Part shown: positions 30,163-39,296 of the stretch, piece by piece | Layout: every line of letters starts with the position of its first letter | How positions within the stretch are numbered: position 1 is the stretch's first letter | NCBI RefSeq assembly: GCF_007280555.1 | Contig: NZ_VKDB01000004.1 | Span: 124,001 to 188,000, forward strand | DNA: 64,000 bases | Source: Deinococcus detaillensis | GTDB lineage: Bacteria; Deinococcota; Deinococci; Deinococcales; Deinococcaceae | Direction: 5' to 3' | The notes under the pieces: model-generated | Told to the model about the DNA's origin: nothing | Database searches by the model: none | Seen by the model: only the letters and a program-made list of their open reading frames with translations | Position numbers and translations under genes: made by a program

Positions 30163-31347
30163 TTAAACGCCGTAGCGCCCCGACAGGGCCTTCTCGACTG
30201 GTGTGCCTGTCGCGCCGTCAAAGGCGTCAATCTCTTCGATGAAGCGGTCAAACAGGTAACGGCTGTCGTGCGGCCCCGGCGAGGCTTCAGGGTGGTACTG
30301 GACACTGAACACCGGGTAGCGGCTGTGGGCCATGCCCTCTAGGGTCTGGTCGTTGAGATTGAGGTGGGTCGCCACGAATTCGCCGTTGGGGATGCTGGCC
30401 AAGTCCACTGCGTAGCCGTGATTTTGGGCAGTAATTTCGACGTTGCTGGTCAGCAAGTTCTTGACCGGTTGGTTGCCGCCCCGGTGTCCGAATTTCATTT
30501 TGAAGGTCTGACCGCCCGCCGCCAAGCCCAAAATCTGGTGGCCGAGGCAAATCCCGAAGGTGGGCAGCAGGCCCATCAGTTCCCAAGCGGTGCGGTGGGC
30601 GTAAGTCGGCGCGGACGGATCGCCTGGGCCATTGGACAAAAACAAACCGTGTGGCTGGAGCGCCATCACCTGCGCGGCGGTGGTCTGGGCCGGAACCACA
30701 ATCGGCTCGATACCGACTTCCGCGAGGCGCTCGATAATGGTGTGCTTGATGCCGAAATCCATCAAGACCACCCGCTTGCCGTGCTTGAGCGTCGGGAAAG
30801 CGTAGGGCAAGGCGGTGGTGACTTCTTGGGTCATGTCACGCCCGTCGATGTCTTCATGCTGAAGCGCCCGCTGCACCAGCGCCATTTCTTCTTCCACGCT
30901 GAATTCGCCGTAGGAATCTTCGGGATGGGTAAAACTGCGGTGCGCTACCACACCTTTGACCACGCCGCCTTCACGCAAGCGCCTCACCAGAGCGCGGGTG
31001 TCGATGCCCTGAATACTGACGACACCGTGACTCTGCATAAACGATTCCAGCGACTCTTGGGCGCGGTAATTGGAAAAGCCGTCGCTGAACTCGCGCCCGA
31101 TGAATCCGCGTACGAACGGCTTGTTGCTCTCCATATCGTAGATTGCCACGCCGTAGTTGCCGATATGCGGATACGTCATGGCGACGATTTGGCCGTTGTA
31201 GCTGGGGTCAGTCATGATCTCTTGGTAGCCGGTCATGGAGGTGTTGAAGACCACTTCGCCTACTGTTTCGCCCCGGTGCCCGAAAGCGTAGCCCCGGTAC
31301 ACGGTGCCGTCTTCCAGCGCCAGCACTGCACGTTCTTTACGAATCAT
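30163..31347 (-). CDS. carA: Carbamoyl-phosphate synthase small subunit
   Basis: Glutamine amidotransferase subunit that supplies ammonia to CarB for carbamoyl phosphate, shared by arginine and pyrimidine synthesis. 394 residues, standard. The C-terminal class I amidotransferase domain has the nucleophile in FGICLGHQ (about residue 264) and the His/Glu pair in YHPEASPGP. The N-terminal domain shows the usual [10 protein letters not shown] and [21 protein letters not shown]. Start at 31347 is fixed by GGAGGAGAGG upstream; a longer frame to 31401 starts inside the probable -10. carB is not adjacent. The arginine genes lie 2-8 kb away in the same orientation. Confidence 0.97.
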   Translation of the reverse strand: MIRKERAVLALEDGTVYRGYAFGHRGETVGEVVFNTSMTGYQEIMTDPSYNGQIVAMTYPHIGNYGVAIYDMESNKPFVRGFIGREFSDGFSNYRAQESLESFMQSHGVVSIQGIDTRALVRRLREGGVVKGVVAHRSFTHPEDSYGEFSVEEEMALVQRALQHEDIDGRDMTQEVTTALPYAFPTLKHGKRVVLMDFGIKHTIIERLAEVGIEPIVVPAQTTAAQVMALQPHGLFLSNGPGDPSAPTYAHRTAWELMGLLPTFGICLGHQILGLAAGGQTFKMKFGHRGGNQPVKNLLTSNVEITAQNHGYAVDLASIPNGEFVATHLNLNDQTLEGMAHSRYPVFSVQYHPEASPGPHDSRYLFDRFIEEIDAFDGATGTPVEKALSGRYGV

Positions 31348-31399
31348 TTTCCTCTCCTCCATTTGCGCCTCTCGGGACGCCTTTGATGGTGCCGTCAGC

Positions 31400-31405
31400 A
31401 TAGTA
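31400..31405 (-). promoter_or_regulatory. Candidate -10 of carA
   Basis: TACTAT on the minus strand, about 50 bases before the carA start. No clear -35, and no pyrimidine- or arginine-responsive leader recognised. Confidence 0.4.
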
Positions 31406-31472
31406 GCGGGCCGTCGCCAGCGCTACCGTCTGCGGCGCACATCTTTTCTGTATGCAAGCAGTATGCAGCCCT

Positions 31473-31516
31473 AAAAAAGCTGCCCGACTGATTCTACAGC
31501 GGCAGGCAGCTTTTTT
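31473..31516 (-). terminator. Terminator of the DUF3352-like gene
   Basis: Perfect 12-base stem AAAAAAGCTGCC / GGCAGCTTTTTT, about 100 bases past the stop of the gene ending at 31620. It is symmetrical enough to act on both strands. Confidence 0.75.
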
Positions 31517-31619
31517 GAGGGAAATCGGCCAACACTCAACTTAAGTGGAATGTGGCCAAATTGTATTTTCTTGCAGATTTACTGAATAAAGATTAAAAAA
31601 GAGGTTAGCCGCCCAGCTT

Positions 31620-33290
31620 TTATTTGCCCCAGCGGTAAGCCACTTTGGACTGAGTGACGATGAGATTGTTGCTGACGCTGCTCTGCGAGGACATGCCGCC
31701 GTAGCGGTTAATCAGATCGGTGGTCACTGCCGCGACTGGTTTAAGCACACCTTCCATAGCCTTCATATCGGCTTGGCCGGCGCTGGCCGTAAACAGTTTC
31801 ATCAGCTGGGCGTTGGTGACTTTTTGCGGAGCGCGGGCGTACTGCCACCCGGCAGAGCCGCTGGTCGTCAGGTTCGCCGCCATGAACTTGGGATCGCTCG
31901 CCAATTTGGGCGCGTTCTCGGCCAGCGCCGCCGCCAAGGCTTTTTGGCTGAAAGCGGTGACGAGGTAACCGTCTTTGAAGGCGTAGACCATTTTGAGACT
32001 GCCCAGCATGGCATTGACCTGCTTGATGCTGCTGGCCGCGCCCGCCAGCGCTCCCAGTTCCATTTCGGAGCTGGCCATTCCCTGAAGGCCGCTGAGGTTG
32101 GCTTTGTTCATCATCTTGTCCAGCGTCTTGGCAACGCCCGCGACGGCCATGTTGACCGAGGCGGCGTATTTGGGCATGGCCGCCTGAGCCGCCGCCATGT
32201 CGCTGACTTTTTGATAAGTGACTGTGTAATCGAACGACTGCGCGGTATTGGCAGAATTGAAGCTGGCCACCATGCCGCCTGCCAAAGTGACCTGAGCGCA
32301 CTGATCGCCCAAGTAGCGTGAGGACTCTTCCAAGTAGCTAGACAGCTGGCTGTCGGTCAGGAAGCCGACCGGATCGAACAAATCGATGCGGTTGAGCCAA
32401 CGGGCCGCGTAGGCGTTACTTTCAGAGGCGCAGGCGCTTGTCACCACCGTTTCGGCACTGGCAGGGATCATGTTTTGAACGTCGAAGTCGGTGGAATGGG
32501 TCAGGACGCGGTAAAGCGGCTGATCTTTGCCGTAAGCGTTGGCGGCGTGGGCCGACTGAGCGCTGAACCCCTGCGCGTTGGTGGAAAAGCCTGCCGAGTA
32601 GGTGCCCAGGGTGTCCACAGCGTCCACCACCGGCGAGAGCAGGCGCGGCAAGAAAATCTGGGCAAGCTGGTTGCGGGCGACTTTGGCGATGCCGGAAAAG
32701 TTGAGAAACAGCGACAGTTCCTGCTGGCCCACCGCTTTGGTCGGCACGCTGTAGCTCACCGAATCGCCGAGGCGTGGGGCCACTTTGCCGCTCAGGCGAG
32801 CCAAGTAGCTCATCAGCAAGCTTTTGTCGCTGGAGAGGTAGACCAGTCCTTTGGCCTGACCCACAAACATCCCGTCTTGGCGAACGAAGGGATAAACGCC
32901 GACTTTGGCTCCGGGCTTTTGTTCAATCATGCTCCGGAAAAACTCGCTGGAAAATTCGTCCACCCGCGTGACGGCAAGGAGTTGCGGCTCAAACGCCTGA
33001 GCGCCGCCGCCGACGCTGAACACGCCCGCCACCGCTTCTTTGCCGATAGAGCTTTTGAGCACTTGCTCAAAGCCCGAAATGCTGCCCATCATGCTCCGGC
33101 TCTGTTGATCGCCCATGACATTTTTCATCACGCCGCCAACGAGGCCCGTGAAGCGGTCAAGGGCCGCGCCCGCGTCGTGGGTTTCGAAGGTGAGCAGCGC
33201 TCCGGCAGGAAGTTGGTCGGTTAAGGAAGCGGCTTGGGCCGTTGCGCCGAGGGAAGAGACGAGCAGAGTCAGGGTGAGAAGTTTCTTCAT
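31620..33290 (-). CDS. Secreted protein of unknown function, DUF3352-like
   Basis: 556 residues with signal peptide MKKLLTLTLLVSSLGATAQA. The mature part begins LTDQLPAGALLTFETHDAGAALDRF and continues with repeats of LPAGA..-like and FLNFSGIAKVARNQL-like stretches, resembling DUF3352-type proteins (large, Ala/Gly/Ser-rich alpha+beta exported proteins without known activity). No catalytic motif seen, and no membrane anchor beyond the signal. I take ATG 33290 because TACACT lies 6 bases upstream (leaderless) and the signal peptide begins there; the frame upstream is unrelated in composition. The family assignment is tentative. Confidence 0.72.
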   Translation of the reverse strand: MKKLLTLTLLVSSLGATAQAASLTDQLPAGALLTFETHDAGAALDRFTGLVGGVMKNVMGDQQSRSMMGSISGFEQVLKSSIGKEAVAGVFSVGGGAQAFEPQLLAVTRVDEFSSEFFRSMIEQKPGAKVGVYPFVRQDGMFVGQAKGLVYLSSDKSLLMSYLARLSGKVAPRLGDSVSYSVPTKAVGQQELSLFLNFSGIAKVARNQLAQIFLPRLLSPVVDAVDTLGTYSAGFSTNAQGFSAQSAHAANAYGKDQPLYRVLTHSTDFDVQNMIPASAETVVTSACASESNAYAARWLNRIDLFDPVGFLTDSQLSSYLEESSRYLGDQCAQVTLAGGMVASFNSANTAQSFDYTVTYQKVSDMAAAQAAMPKYAASVNMAVAGVAKTLDKMMNKANLSGLQGMASSEMELGALAGAASSIKQVNAMLGSLKMVYAFKDGYLVTAFSQKALAAALAENAPKLASDPKFMAANLTTSGSAGWQYARAPQKVTNAQLMKLFTASAGQADMKAMEGVLKPVAAVTTDLINRYGGMSSQSSVSNNLIVTQSKVAYRWGK

Positions 33291-33296
33291 ACAAGC

Positions 33297-33302
33297 AGTG
33301 TA
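33297..33302 (-). promoter_or_regulatory. -10 element of leaderless DUF3352-like gene
   Basis: TACACT on the minus strand, 6 bases before the ATG at 33290, with no ribosome binding site. Confidence 0.5.
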
Positions 33303-33307
33303 AGGGA

Positions 33308-33340
33308 AGAGGGCAAAGTCAGTCGGCTGCTTTGTCCTCT
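33308..33340 (-). terminator. Hairpin downstream of the argA-like gene
   Basis: 11-base stem with one G-T pair (AGAGGGCAAAG / CTTTGTCCTCT), followed on the minus strand by TCCCTT. It lies just downstream of the gene ending at 33375 and overlaps the next promoter region. Confidence 0.55.
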
Positions 33341-33374
33341 CCCCCTTTGGCTCAACTGAGTTCAAAATTGGGCG

Positions 33375-33902
33375 TTACGTCAGCGCCCGGAACATGGCGA
33401 TTTCATTGCAGTTCTCAAAAAAGGCGCAGCGCTGGCACTCGCTCCAGACTTTGGGGTGCAGATTGGTTTTGTCGATGCGCTCAAAACCGCACTTTTCAAA
33501 AAAGCCTTGCTGATACGTCCACGCGAACAGCGCAGGCAAAGCGATGTCGCGGGCCTCATCCTCGCAGGCCGCCACCAGCTTTTTGCCGAGGCCGCGCCCC
33601 TGCATGACCGGATGAATGGCCAGTCCGCGCACTTCGGCGAGGTCGGGAGCCAGCATATGCAGGCCGCAGACGCCCACCAAGCCTTCTGCTTTGCCCTGAT
33701 ATGCCGCTGCAAAATACAAATGGAAGTCGCGGATATTTTCGGCCAGCAGGACGCGGCTTCTGACCAGCATTTGGCCCTGCGCTGCCCAGTAGCCGATCAG
33801 GGCGTGAATGGACTCGATATCGCTGAGACGGGCTTTGCGGGTGCTGAGAGGAGCCTCAGGGTGAACATCAGACAGGATGATCGAATCGAGCGCCAAAGTC
33901 AT
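33375..33902 (-). CDS. Short ArgA-like N-acetyltransferase (putative N-acetylglutamate synthase)
   Basis: 175-residue GNAT protein. The acetyl-CoA loop is PVMQGRGLGKKLV. The C-terminal signature KVWSECQRCAFFENCNEIAMFRAL, with its paired cysteines, is typical of the short stand-alone N-acetylglutamate synthases known from bacteria that lack long ArgA. That enzyme starts arginine synthesis from glutamate and acetyl-CoA. The arginine context (argG, argH in the same orientation upstream) supports this, but bifunctional ArgJ could also do the job elsewhere in the genome. No strong ribosome binding site precedes the ATG. It ends before a hairpin terminator. Confidence 0.78.
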   Translation of the reverse strand: MTLALDSIILSDVHPEAPLSTRKARLSDIESIHALIGYWAAQGQMLVRSRVLLAENIRDFHLYFAAAYQGKAEGLVGVCGLHMLAPDLAEVRGLAIHPVMQGRGLGKKLVAACEDEARDIALPALFAWTYQQGFFEKCGFERIDKTNLHPKVWSECQRCAFFENCNEIAMFRALT

Positions 33903-33936
33903 GCCAGCACCGCCAGAATCAGCAAATGGTGAGCGC

Positions 33937-34413
33937 TTAGCTCAAATCGCGCATCCAAGTGGTGCCGCCGGGACGGGTGCCCGCCGCGCGGTAGTGGGCC
34001 ACTTGCGGCGCGTCGGGAAGGTCGCCCATCACGACGGCCAGCGGCACCTGCACGAAGTGAAAGCTCTCCCAGTCGCCGCCGGTGGAAAACATGTACAGCA
34101 CTTTGTCGCCGTGTTGACGGGCATGCTCCACCGCGCTCTGCACCAACTGACGGCCCAAACCCTGCCCACGCGCCGAAGGCACAACCGCTGCGCCGCGCAG
34201 GAGTGAAGCGCCCTCGCCGTGTTCCAAGCCGATTGCGCCCACCGGCTGACCATTTTGCTCGAGGAGCCAGTAGGTCGTGCCGACCACCATCACGGCGTCG
34301 GGCGAGAGGCCAGCGTCCTGCATCACTTTGACGACGGCGGCGTAATCGTTGGGGGTGGCGAGGCGCAGTTGGCCTTGGGCCGTATCGGACGGAGTGGTAA
34401 CAGGCTGGGTCAT
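33937..34413 (-). CDS. GNAT-family N-acetyltransferase
   Basis: 158 residues, single GNAT fold. Core: LRLATPNDYAAVVKVMQDAGL, strands TYWLLEQNGQPVGAIGLE, then the acetyl-CoA loop PSARGQGLGRQLV and the final strand FHFVQVPLA. It resembles the next upstream GNAT (34570-35064) in the shared order YWxxxxNGxPxGxIGLExGxGASLLR, so the two look like a tandem duplication. The acetyl acceptor is unknown. GGAGG lies 7 bases before the ATG. Between argH-type genes and the argA-like gene on the same strand. Confidence 0.85.
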   Translation of the reverse strand: MTQPVTTPSDTAQGQLRLATPNDYAAVVKVMQDAGLSPDAVMVVGTTYWLLEQNGQPVGAIGLEHGEGASLLRGAAVVPSARGQGLGRQLVQSAVEHARQHGDKVLYMFSTGGDWESFHFVQVPLAVVMGDLPDAPQVAHYRAAGTRPGGTTWMRDLS

Positions 34414-34569
34414 GGAAATTCCTCCTCAGGAAGAGAGTGCTGACGTGTAGGGCACACAATTGAAGGTGGCTGAACCACGGTTTTGAGTAAGCGTAGTTTG
34501 CACCCTTAATCGCCTGTTCGTCTAGCACTTGCGTTTTTAGACAAGATGTGGTTACTGGGCAAGGGACAA

Positions 34570-35064
34570 TCACGCGCCCATCACCCGCTTCCAAGCTTGC
34601 TCGCGCTCAATCCAACCGCGAGACTGGCCGCTGAGCACTTGCGGGGCGCTCGGCAGGGCGGCTGAGACTTCGGCGCTGCTGACCGGCACGAAGCCGAACG
34701 GCTCCCAGAATGGGCCAGCGCCGCTGCTGAACAAATACAGTTGCTTGTCGCCGCGCAGGGTGGCATACGTCAGAGCGCTCATCACCAGCGCCCGCCCCAG
34801 CCCCCGCCGCCTTGAGGCGGGTAAGACGCTGGCCGAACGCAGCAAACTGGCCCCCTGTCCAAGCTCTAAGCCGATGCAGCCCGCCGGAATGCCGTTGAGG
34901 TCGGCCATCCAGTATGTGCAGCCCTCCAAAGTGGCGGTGATGGCGCTGCGTTCGGTGCTCAGCCCTGCCGCCAAGATGAGGTCGCGGATGGTGTCTAAAT
35001 CGCTCAGCTTGGCTTGACGAATGGTGATGTGGGGCGTGGTGGACGTATCAGGAGCTAGGATCAT
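34570..35064 (-). CDS. GNAT-family N-acetyltransferase, paralogue of its neighbour
   Basis: 164 residues from ATG 35064, chosen for AGAGGT upstream; the frame would allow a further 14 residues without a site. GNAT core ITIRQAKLSDLDTIRDLILAAGL, ADLNGIPAGCIGLELGQGASLLRSASV, acetyl-CoA loop PASRRRGLGRALV. Paralogous to the 33937 gene. Acceptor unknown. It starts 45 bases after the HIT gene stop, so it is probably in the argG-argH transcript. Confidence 0.85.
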   Translation of the reverse strand: MILAPDTSTTPHITIRQAKLSDLDTIRDLILAAGLSTERSAITATLEGCTYWMADLNGIPAGCIGLELGQGASLLRSASVLPASRRRGLGRALVMSALTYATLRGDKQLYLFSSGAGPFWEPFGFVPVSSAEVSAALPSAPQVLSGQSRGWIEREQAWKRVMGA

Positions 35065-35109
35065 GGATTTACCTCTGGGGAAGCGGGAGACGTGAGCCGT
35101 AAGCATGGC

Positions 35110-35580
35110 TTAACGCTGCTGTCGTCGCTCCTGTGCCGCTTTGAGGAAGTACCGCAGGCCCGCCCCCGCCGCTACGTCAGTGTTCCAGCGGGGAATAATG
35201 TGCAAGTGAACGTGCGGGATGTGCGCCCCGCCTGCCGGGTAGACATTCCAGCCAATGGTGTAACCGTCCGGCTTAACGCTGGCGTCCAAGTGCACCCGAA
35301 CTTCGGCCAGCAGCGCGTGGGTGGCGGCGGCTTCCTCTGGCGTGAGGTCAAAGACGGTTTGGCAAGGCCGCTTGGTGACAATAAAACCGGAGTACGGCAA
35401 ACCGTCTGCGTAGCGCGAGTCTTGCGAGTAGACGCACCACTCATTTTCCAGCAACACCTCACCGCCCGCGAACTCGGCCCGCGTGGAAAGAGGATTTCCG
35501 TCGGGGTGGGCCAGATGATGCGCCCACTCAGCCTGACGCTTACCGAGCAGGGTACCGCCCAGCTCCAGCGTGACGTTCAC
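35110..35580 (-). CDS. HIT family protein (histidine triad hydrolase-like)
   Basis: 156 residues. The histidine triad is visible as HIPHVHLHIIPR near residues 118-129, with an aromatic-rich N-terminal sheet (EWCVYSQDSRYADGLPYSGFIVTKRP). Such proteins hydrolyse or transfer nucleotidyl groups; the substrate cannot be read from sequence. GTG start overlapping the argH stop by 4 bases (GTGA), so it is coupled to argH. It shows no obvious link to arginine chemistry. Confidence 0.88.
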   Translation of the reverse strand: MNVTLELGGTLLGKRQAEWAHHLAHPDGNPLSTRAEFAGGEVLLENEWCVYSQDSRYADGLPYSGFIVTKRPCQTVFDLTPEEAAATHALLAEVRVHLDASVKPDGYTIGWNVYPAGGAHIPHVHLHIIPRWNTDVAAGAGLRYFLKAAQERRQQR

Positions 35581-36980
35581 TGTTTCAGCGCCGCCTTGGC
35601 TGCTTCCACTGCTTCGCGCACCCGCTGGGGAGCAGTTCCGCCGTAGCTCAGCCGGTTCTTGACGCTTTCTTCCACCGTCAGAGTCTGGGCGATTTCGGCG
35701 CTCAGCAGCGGGTGGGCCGACTTCAATTCGTCGTCGGTGAGTTCCCAGAGCTGGCGGCCAGAGCGGGAGGCAACGCCCACCAAGCCGCCCACGACTTCAT
35801 GCGCCTCGCGGAACGGCACCCCCTGACGCGCCAAAAAGTCGGCGACATCGGTGGCAGTGGAGTAACCCCGCGCAGCAGCGGCTTTAGTGATTTCAGCGTG
35901 CCAGACAGTTTTGGGCATCATCTCGGCGTACAGGCGCAGCACGATGCTCAGGGTGTCATAGCTGTCGAACACGCCCTCTTTGTCTTCCTGCAAATCTTTG
36001 TTGTAAGCCAGCGGCGTGCCTTTGACCACTGTCAGCAGGCCCATCAAGTTGCCGAACACTCGCCCCGCTTTGCCGCGTGCCAGCTCAGACACGTCGGGAT
36101 TTTTCTTCTGGGGCATGATGCTGCTGCCAGTGGTGTGCGAATCAGGCAACGTCAAAAAGCCAAATTCAAAGGTGCTGTACAAAATCAGTTCTTCGCTGAG
36201 GCGCGACAAATGGGCGCTGAGAATGGCGCAGGCGCTCAGAAACTCTAGGGCGAAGTCGCGGCTGCCCACGCCGTCTAAGCTGTTGGCGGTGGGGCGGGCA
36301 AAGCCGAGGGCGGCGGCGGTAGCGTGGCGGTCAATCGGCCAAGGCGTTCCGGCCAGTGCCGAGGAGCCGAGGGGAGACTCGTCCATGCGCGTCGCGGCGT
36401 CGCGCAAGCGGCCTTCGTCGCGCTCCAGCATCGCCACATAAGCCATAAACCAGTGGCTGAGCAAGATGGGTTGGGCCACCTGCAAATGGGTGTAGCCGGG
36501 CAAAATCACTTCGGCTGACAAGTGCTTCTCGGCTTCTGCGAGCATCACGGCCCGCAGCGCCCGCGTTTTGGCGGCCAAGTCCAGCGCGGCTTCTTTGGTA
36601 AATAAGCGGAAATCCACAGCCACCTGATCGTTGCGGCTGCGGGCGGTGTGGAGCTTGCCCGCCACCGGCCCAATCCGGTCACGCAGGGCAGCTTCCACGT
36701 TCATATGCACGTCTTCACGGTCCAGTCGCCATTCAAACGTTCCGACGCGGATATCGGTGAGCACGTCATCAAGACCGCTCTGAATCTGCTCAACTTCCTC
36801 GGCGCTCAGAATCCCAACTTGGCCCAGCATGGCGACGTGCGCCAGCGAGCCGCGAATGTCTTGCTCGGCCAGGCGCTGGTCAAAGCCCACCGAGGCGTTG
36901 AAGAGTTCCACTAGGCCGTCGGTGGCTTCGGCAAAGCGGCCACCCCAGAGTTTCTTATCTTTGATGTTGATATTGGTCAC
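35577..36980 (-). CDS. argH: Argininosuccinate lyase
   Basis: Splits argininosuccinate into arginine and fumarate, the last step of arginine synthesis. 467 residues, standard for the family. It starts KKLWGGRFAEATDGLVELFNAS and carries the fumarase/aspartase signature SSIMPQKKNPD, with HTARSRNDQVA and GYTHLQVAQPILLSH as further conserved runs. The GTG start at 36980 has GGGAGA upstream, inside the end of the preceding small gene. Followed by the HIT gene with a 4-base overlap. Confidence 0.97.
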   Translation of the reverse strand: MTNINIKDKKLWGGRFAEATDGLVELFNASVGFDQRLAEQDIRGSLAHVAMLGQVGILSAEEVEQIQSGLDDVLTDIRVGTFEWRLDREDVHMNVEAALRDRIGPVAGKLHTARSRNDQVAVDFRLFTKEAALDLAAKTRALRAVMLAEAEKHLSAEVILPGYTHLQVAQPILLSHWFMAYVAMLERDEGRLRDAATRMDESPLGSSALAGTPWPIDRHATAAALGFARPTANSLDGVGSRDFALEFLSACAILSAHLSRLSEELILYSTFEFGFLTLPDSHTTGSSIMPQKKNPDVSELARGKAGRVFGNLMGLLTVVKGTPLAYNKDLQEDKEGVFDSYDTLSIVLRLYAEMMPKTVWHAEITKAAAARGYSTATDVADFLARQGVPFREAHEVVGGLVGVASRSGRQLWELTDDELKSAHPLLSAEIAQTLTVEESVKNRLSYGGTAPQRVREAVEAAKAALKQ

Positions 36981-36982
36981 GT

Positions 36983-37258
36983 TCAGTCTCCCGCTTTAGA
37001 TTTGGATAATTTAAGTTGATTGTTCAAAACAGCAGTCATCTCCTCATCCGATACGTCTTTACAAGCCCACAATTCAGTTGCGCCTGAAATACCGATTTTG
37101 AAAAGTTTAACCACGATGTAGATAAAGAAAGCTGGAGAACGAAGGACCTCAGAATTCAAACTCTTGATGAGTTGTAGTGGCAGAGTTCCCAAACTCTGTG
37201 ATTTCAGCAAACGCTGCAGCTCCAGTTCTTCCCTCGGCAACTCAGTCTTGCTTGACAT
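36983..37258 (-). CDS. Small uncharacterised protein in the arginine cluster
   Basis: 91 residues, no recognised family. N-terminal amphipathic helix-like stretch (LPREELELQRLLKSQSLG), a hydrophobic middle (SPAFFIYIVVKLFKIGISG, possibly one membrane-associated segment), and a C-terminal acidic/lysine mix (CKDVSDEEMTAVLNNQLKLSKSK). ATG at 37258 with GAGGT 7 bases upstream. It ends 2 bases before argH, and the argH ribosome binding site is inside its last codons, implying coupled translation. A real gene by position and start signals; function unknown. Confidence 0.6.
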   Translation of the reverse strand: MSSKTELPREELELQRLLKSQSLGTLPLQLIKSLNSEVLRSPAFFIYIVVKLFKIGISGATELWACKDVSDEEMTAVLNNQLKLSKSKAGD

Positions 37259-37333
37259 ACCACCGACCTCGGATTTCCCAAACTGGCAAATGCATACGCC
37301 TCCTCACTCTTCACGTACACCAGCTGCCCGGCG

Positions 37334-37810
37334 TCACGGGGTCTCCATGATCAAACGCAGTTCATTCGTGGAGCCAAATCCCAGCTTCTCGTAGGTGCGC
37401 TTCCCGGCATCAGAAGCATGCAGGCTGATATAGCTCACGTTCCGAATCGCGCATTCGGCCAGTAGCGCCTGCATCAAGTGTCGGGCCAGCCCCTGCCCAC
37501 GCTGTGGCGTGGCCACGTAGACGTTCAGGATATAGGCCCGCGTCGTGACGAGACTACGCGGGCTGGGCGGAAACTCCTGCCAGATCACACCAGCTCCGGC
37601 CACCACCCACCCACCGGTTTCAATCAGGACGCCGGAATAAGCTCCGCTTTCCAGCCCACAGCGCAGCCATTTCAGACTATCCGCCGATGCCGCCTGCACC
37701 CGCTCCAGCGCACTGCCCATGTCGGTGTACATGGCGTCACGCTGAACCTGAATAATTTCGGCGTCCTGAGCCGTCGCTGTGCGGAGAACGTACTCCTCCG
37801 GCAAGTTCAT
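37334..37810 (-). CDS. GNAT-family N-acetyltransferase
   Basis: 158 residues. GNAT core LRTATAQDAEIIQVQRDAMY, strands GGWVVAGAGVIWQ and AYILNVYVATP, acetyl-CoA loop QRGQGLARHLM, then the usual ISLHASDAGKRTYEKLGF end. Closest in pattern to amino acid or small-molecule acetyltransferases; the substrate is unknown. It starts directly after the argG stop codon (TAA then ATG), so it belongs to the argG transcript. Not closely paralogous to the two GNAT copies at 33937 and 34570. Confidence 0.87.
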   Translation of the reverse strand: MNLPEEYVLRTATAQDAEIIQVQRDAMYTDMGSALERVQAASADSLKWLRCGLESGAYSGVLIETGGWVVAGAGVIWQEFPPSPRSLVTTRAYILNVYVATPQRGQGLARHLMQALLAECAIRNVSYISLHASDAGKRTYEKLGFGSTNELRLIMETP

Positions 37811-39076
37811 TTACTCTGACTTGGCCTTGGCTTCAACCCGCGCCTGAACCCGCATCCTGAGGGCATTGAGCTTGATGAACGCGCCCGCATCGTGCTGGTT
37901 GTAGTCGCCGCCCGCTTCAAAGCTCACCAAGTCTTTGTCATACAAGCTGCGCGGCGCTTTGCGGCCGACCACGTCGCAGTTGCCTTTGTACAGTCTCAGG
38001 CGAGCTGTTCCGGTGACGCTCTGGGCCACGTGGTCGATGTAGACCTGCAGCGCTTCACGTTCGGGGGCAAACCAAAAGCCGTTGTAGACCAGTTCGGCAT
38101 ATTTGACGCCCAGCGCGTCGCGTTGGTGCAGCACCTCACGGTCAAGCGTCAGGCTTTCCACTGCGCGGCGGGCGTGATACAGCAGCGTGCCGCCGGGCGT
38201 TTCGTAGACGCCGCGCGATTTCATGCCCACGAAGCGGTTTTCCACCAGGTCGATCCGGCCCACACCGTTGCGGCCGCCGATCTGATTGGCTTTGGTCAGC
38301 AGTTCGGCAGGGCTCAGTTGCTCGCCGTTAATGCTGACCGGATCGCCGTTCACGAACTCCACTTCCACATATTCAGCTTCGTTGGGCGCGTCTTCGGGGC
38401 TGACCGTCATCTTGAACATATGGGCAGGGGCCTCCGTCCAAGGGTCTTCAAGAACGCCGCCTTCGTAAGAAATGTGCAGCATGTTGGCGTCGGTTGACCA
38501 AGGGTCTTTTTTTGTGGTCGGCACCGGAATGTCGTTCTCGCGGGCAAACGCTTCCAAGTCGGCGCGGCCCTGAAAAGCCCAGTCGCGCCACGGAGCCACC
38601 GTCACGATGTCGGGCTTGAGGGCGTAAGCGGTCATTTCAAAACGGACTTGGTCGTTGCCCTTGCCCGTCGCGCCGTGTGAGACGGCCACCGCGCCTTCTT
38701 TTTCGGCTATTTCCACCATCTTTTTGGCAATCAAGGGGCGGGCAATGCTGGTGCCGAGGAGGTAGTAGCCTTCATATAGTGCGCTGCTGCGGAACATTGG
38801 GAAGACGTAATCGCGCACGAACTCTTCACGCAGATCGAGGGCATACGCCGCCACCGCGCCGGTTTTGAGGGCCTTGAGGCGGGCTTCTTCCACTTCGTCG
38901 CCTTGACCGAGGTCGGCAGTAAAAGCCACCACGTCATAGTTGCGCTCCGTTTGCAGCCACTTGAGAATGATGGAGGTATCTAAGCCGCCAGAATAGGCCA
39001 GCACAATTTTTTGCTTGGGAGCAGAGGTGTAGTCAGTGGCGGCGTCATCAGCAGGCTTTTGCTCAATTTGTGTCAT
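37811..39076 (-). CDS. argG: Argininosuccinate synthase
   Basis: ATP-dependent joining of citrulline and aspartate, giving argininosuccinate. 421 residues, slightly long because of an N-terminal extension of about 22 residues ([18 protein letters not shown]). Motifs: [19 protein letters not shown] (ATP-PPi loop), [29 protein letters not shown] and the [10 protein letters not shown] region. GGGAGAA lies 7 bases before the ATG. It begins the arginine cluster (argG-GNAT-91aa-argH-HIT...), and a candidate ARG box covers its promoter. Confidence 0.97.
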   Translation of the reverse strand: MTQIEQKPADDAATDYTSAPKQKIVLAYSGGLDTSIILKWLQTERNYDVVAFTADLGQGDEVEEARLKALKTGAVAAYALDLREEFVRDYVFPMFRSSALYEGYYLLGTSIARPLIAKKMVEIAEKEGAVAVSHGATGKGNDQVRFEMTAYALKPDIVTVAPWRDWAFQGRADLEAFARENDIPVPTTKKDPWSTDANMLHISYEGGVLEDPWTEAPAHMFKMTVSPEDAPNEAEYVEVEFVNGDPVSINGEQLSPAELLTKANQIGGRNGVGRIDLVENRFVGMKSRGVYETPGGTLLYHARRAVESLTLDREVLHQRDALGVKYAELVYNGFWFAPEREALQVYIDHVAQSVTGTARLRLYKGNCDVVGRKAPRSLYDKDLVSFEAGGDYNQHDAGAFIKLNALRMRVQARVEAKAKSE

Positions 39077-39199
39077 TCGGTTATTCTCCCAGAGTCCTTG
39101 GCGTCACAGCAAATTACCCCGTACAACGGAGTCGGATTCTCCACCCGAACATCAGGCGAACCCATCTTCAGCGATCGGATGATGGATAATGACATCTTC

Positions 39200-39237
39200 T
39201 ATGTATGGTTATACACTTTTAACGCATAGCTATGCAA
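39200..39237 (-). promoter_or_regulatory. argG promoter with overlapping candidate ARG box
   Basis: Minus strand TTGCAT (39232-39237), 18-base spacer, TATAAC (39208-39213). The dyad TGTAT-GGTT-ATACA (39202-39215) covers the -10 and resembles an ArgR operator (T-n-A-A-T-N4-A-T-T-n-A) with one symmetric mismatch per half. A second palindrome, GCATAGCTATGC (39224-39235), overlaps the -35. Confidence 0.5.
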
Positions 39238-39296
39238 GTGTCATCTGAATGCGAACCCTAACCAAAGACGAAAACCCAACTGGTCTCCCGTCACCG

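Noticed and set aside
30054..30242. 62-codon plus-strand frame in the carA/surface-cluster spacer
   Set aside because: No start signals and overlaps the carA end; reads as chance.
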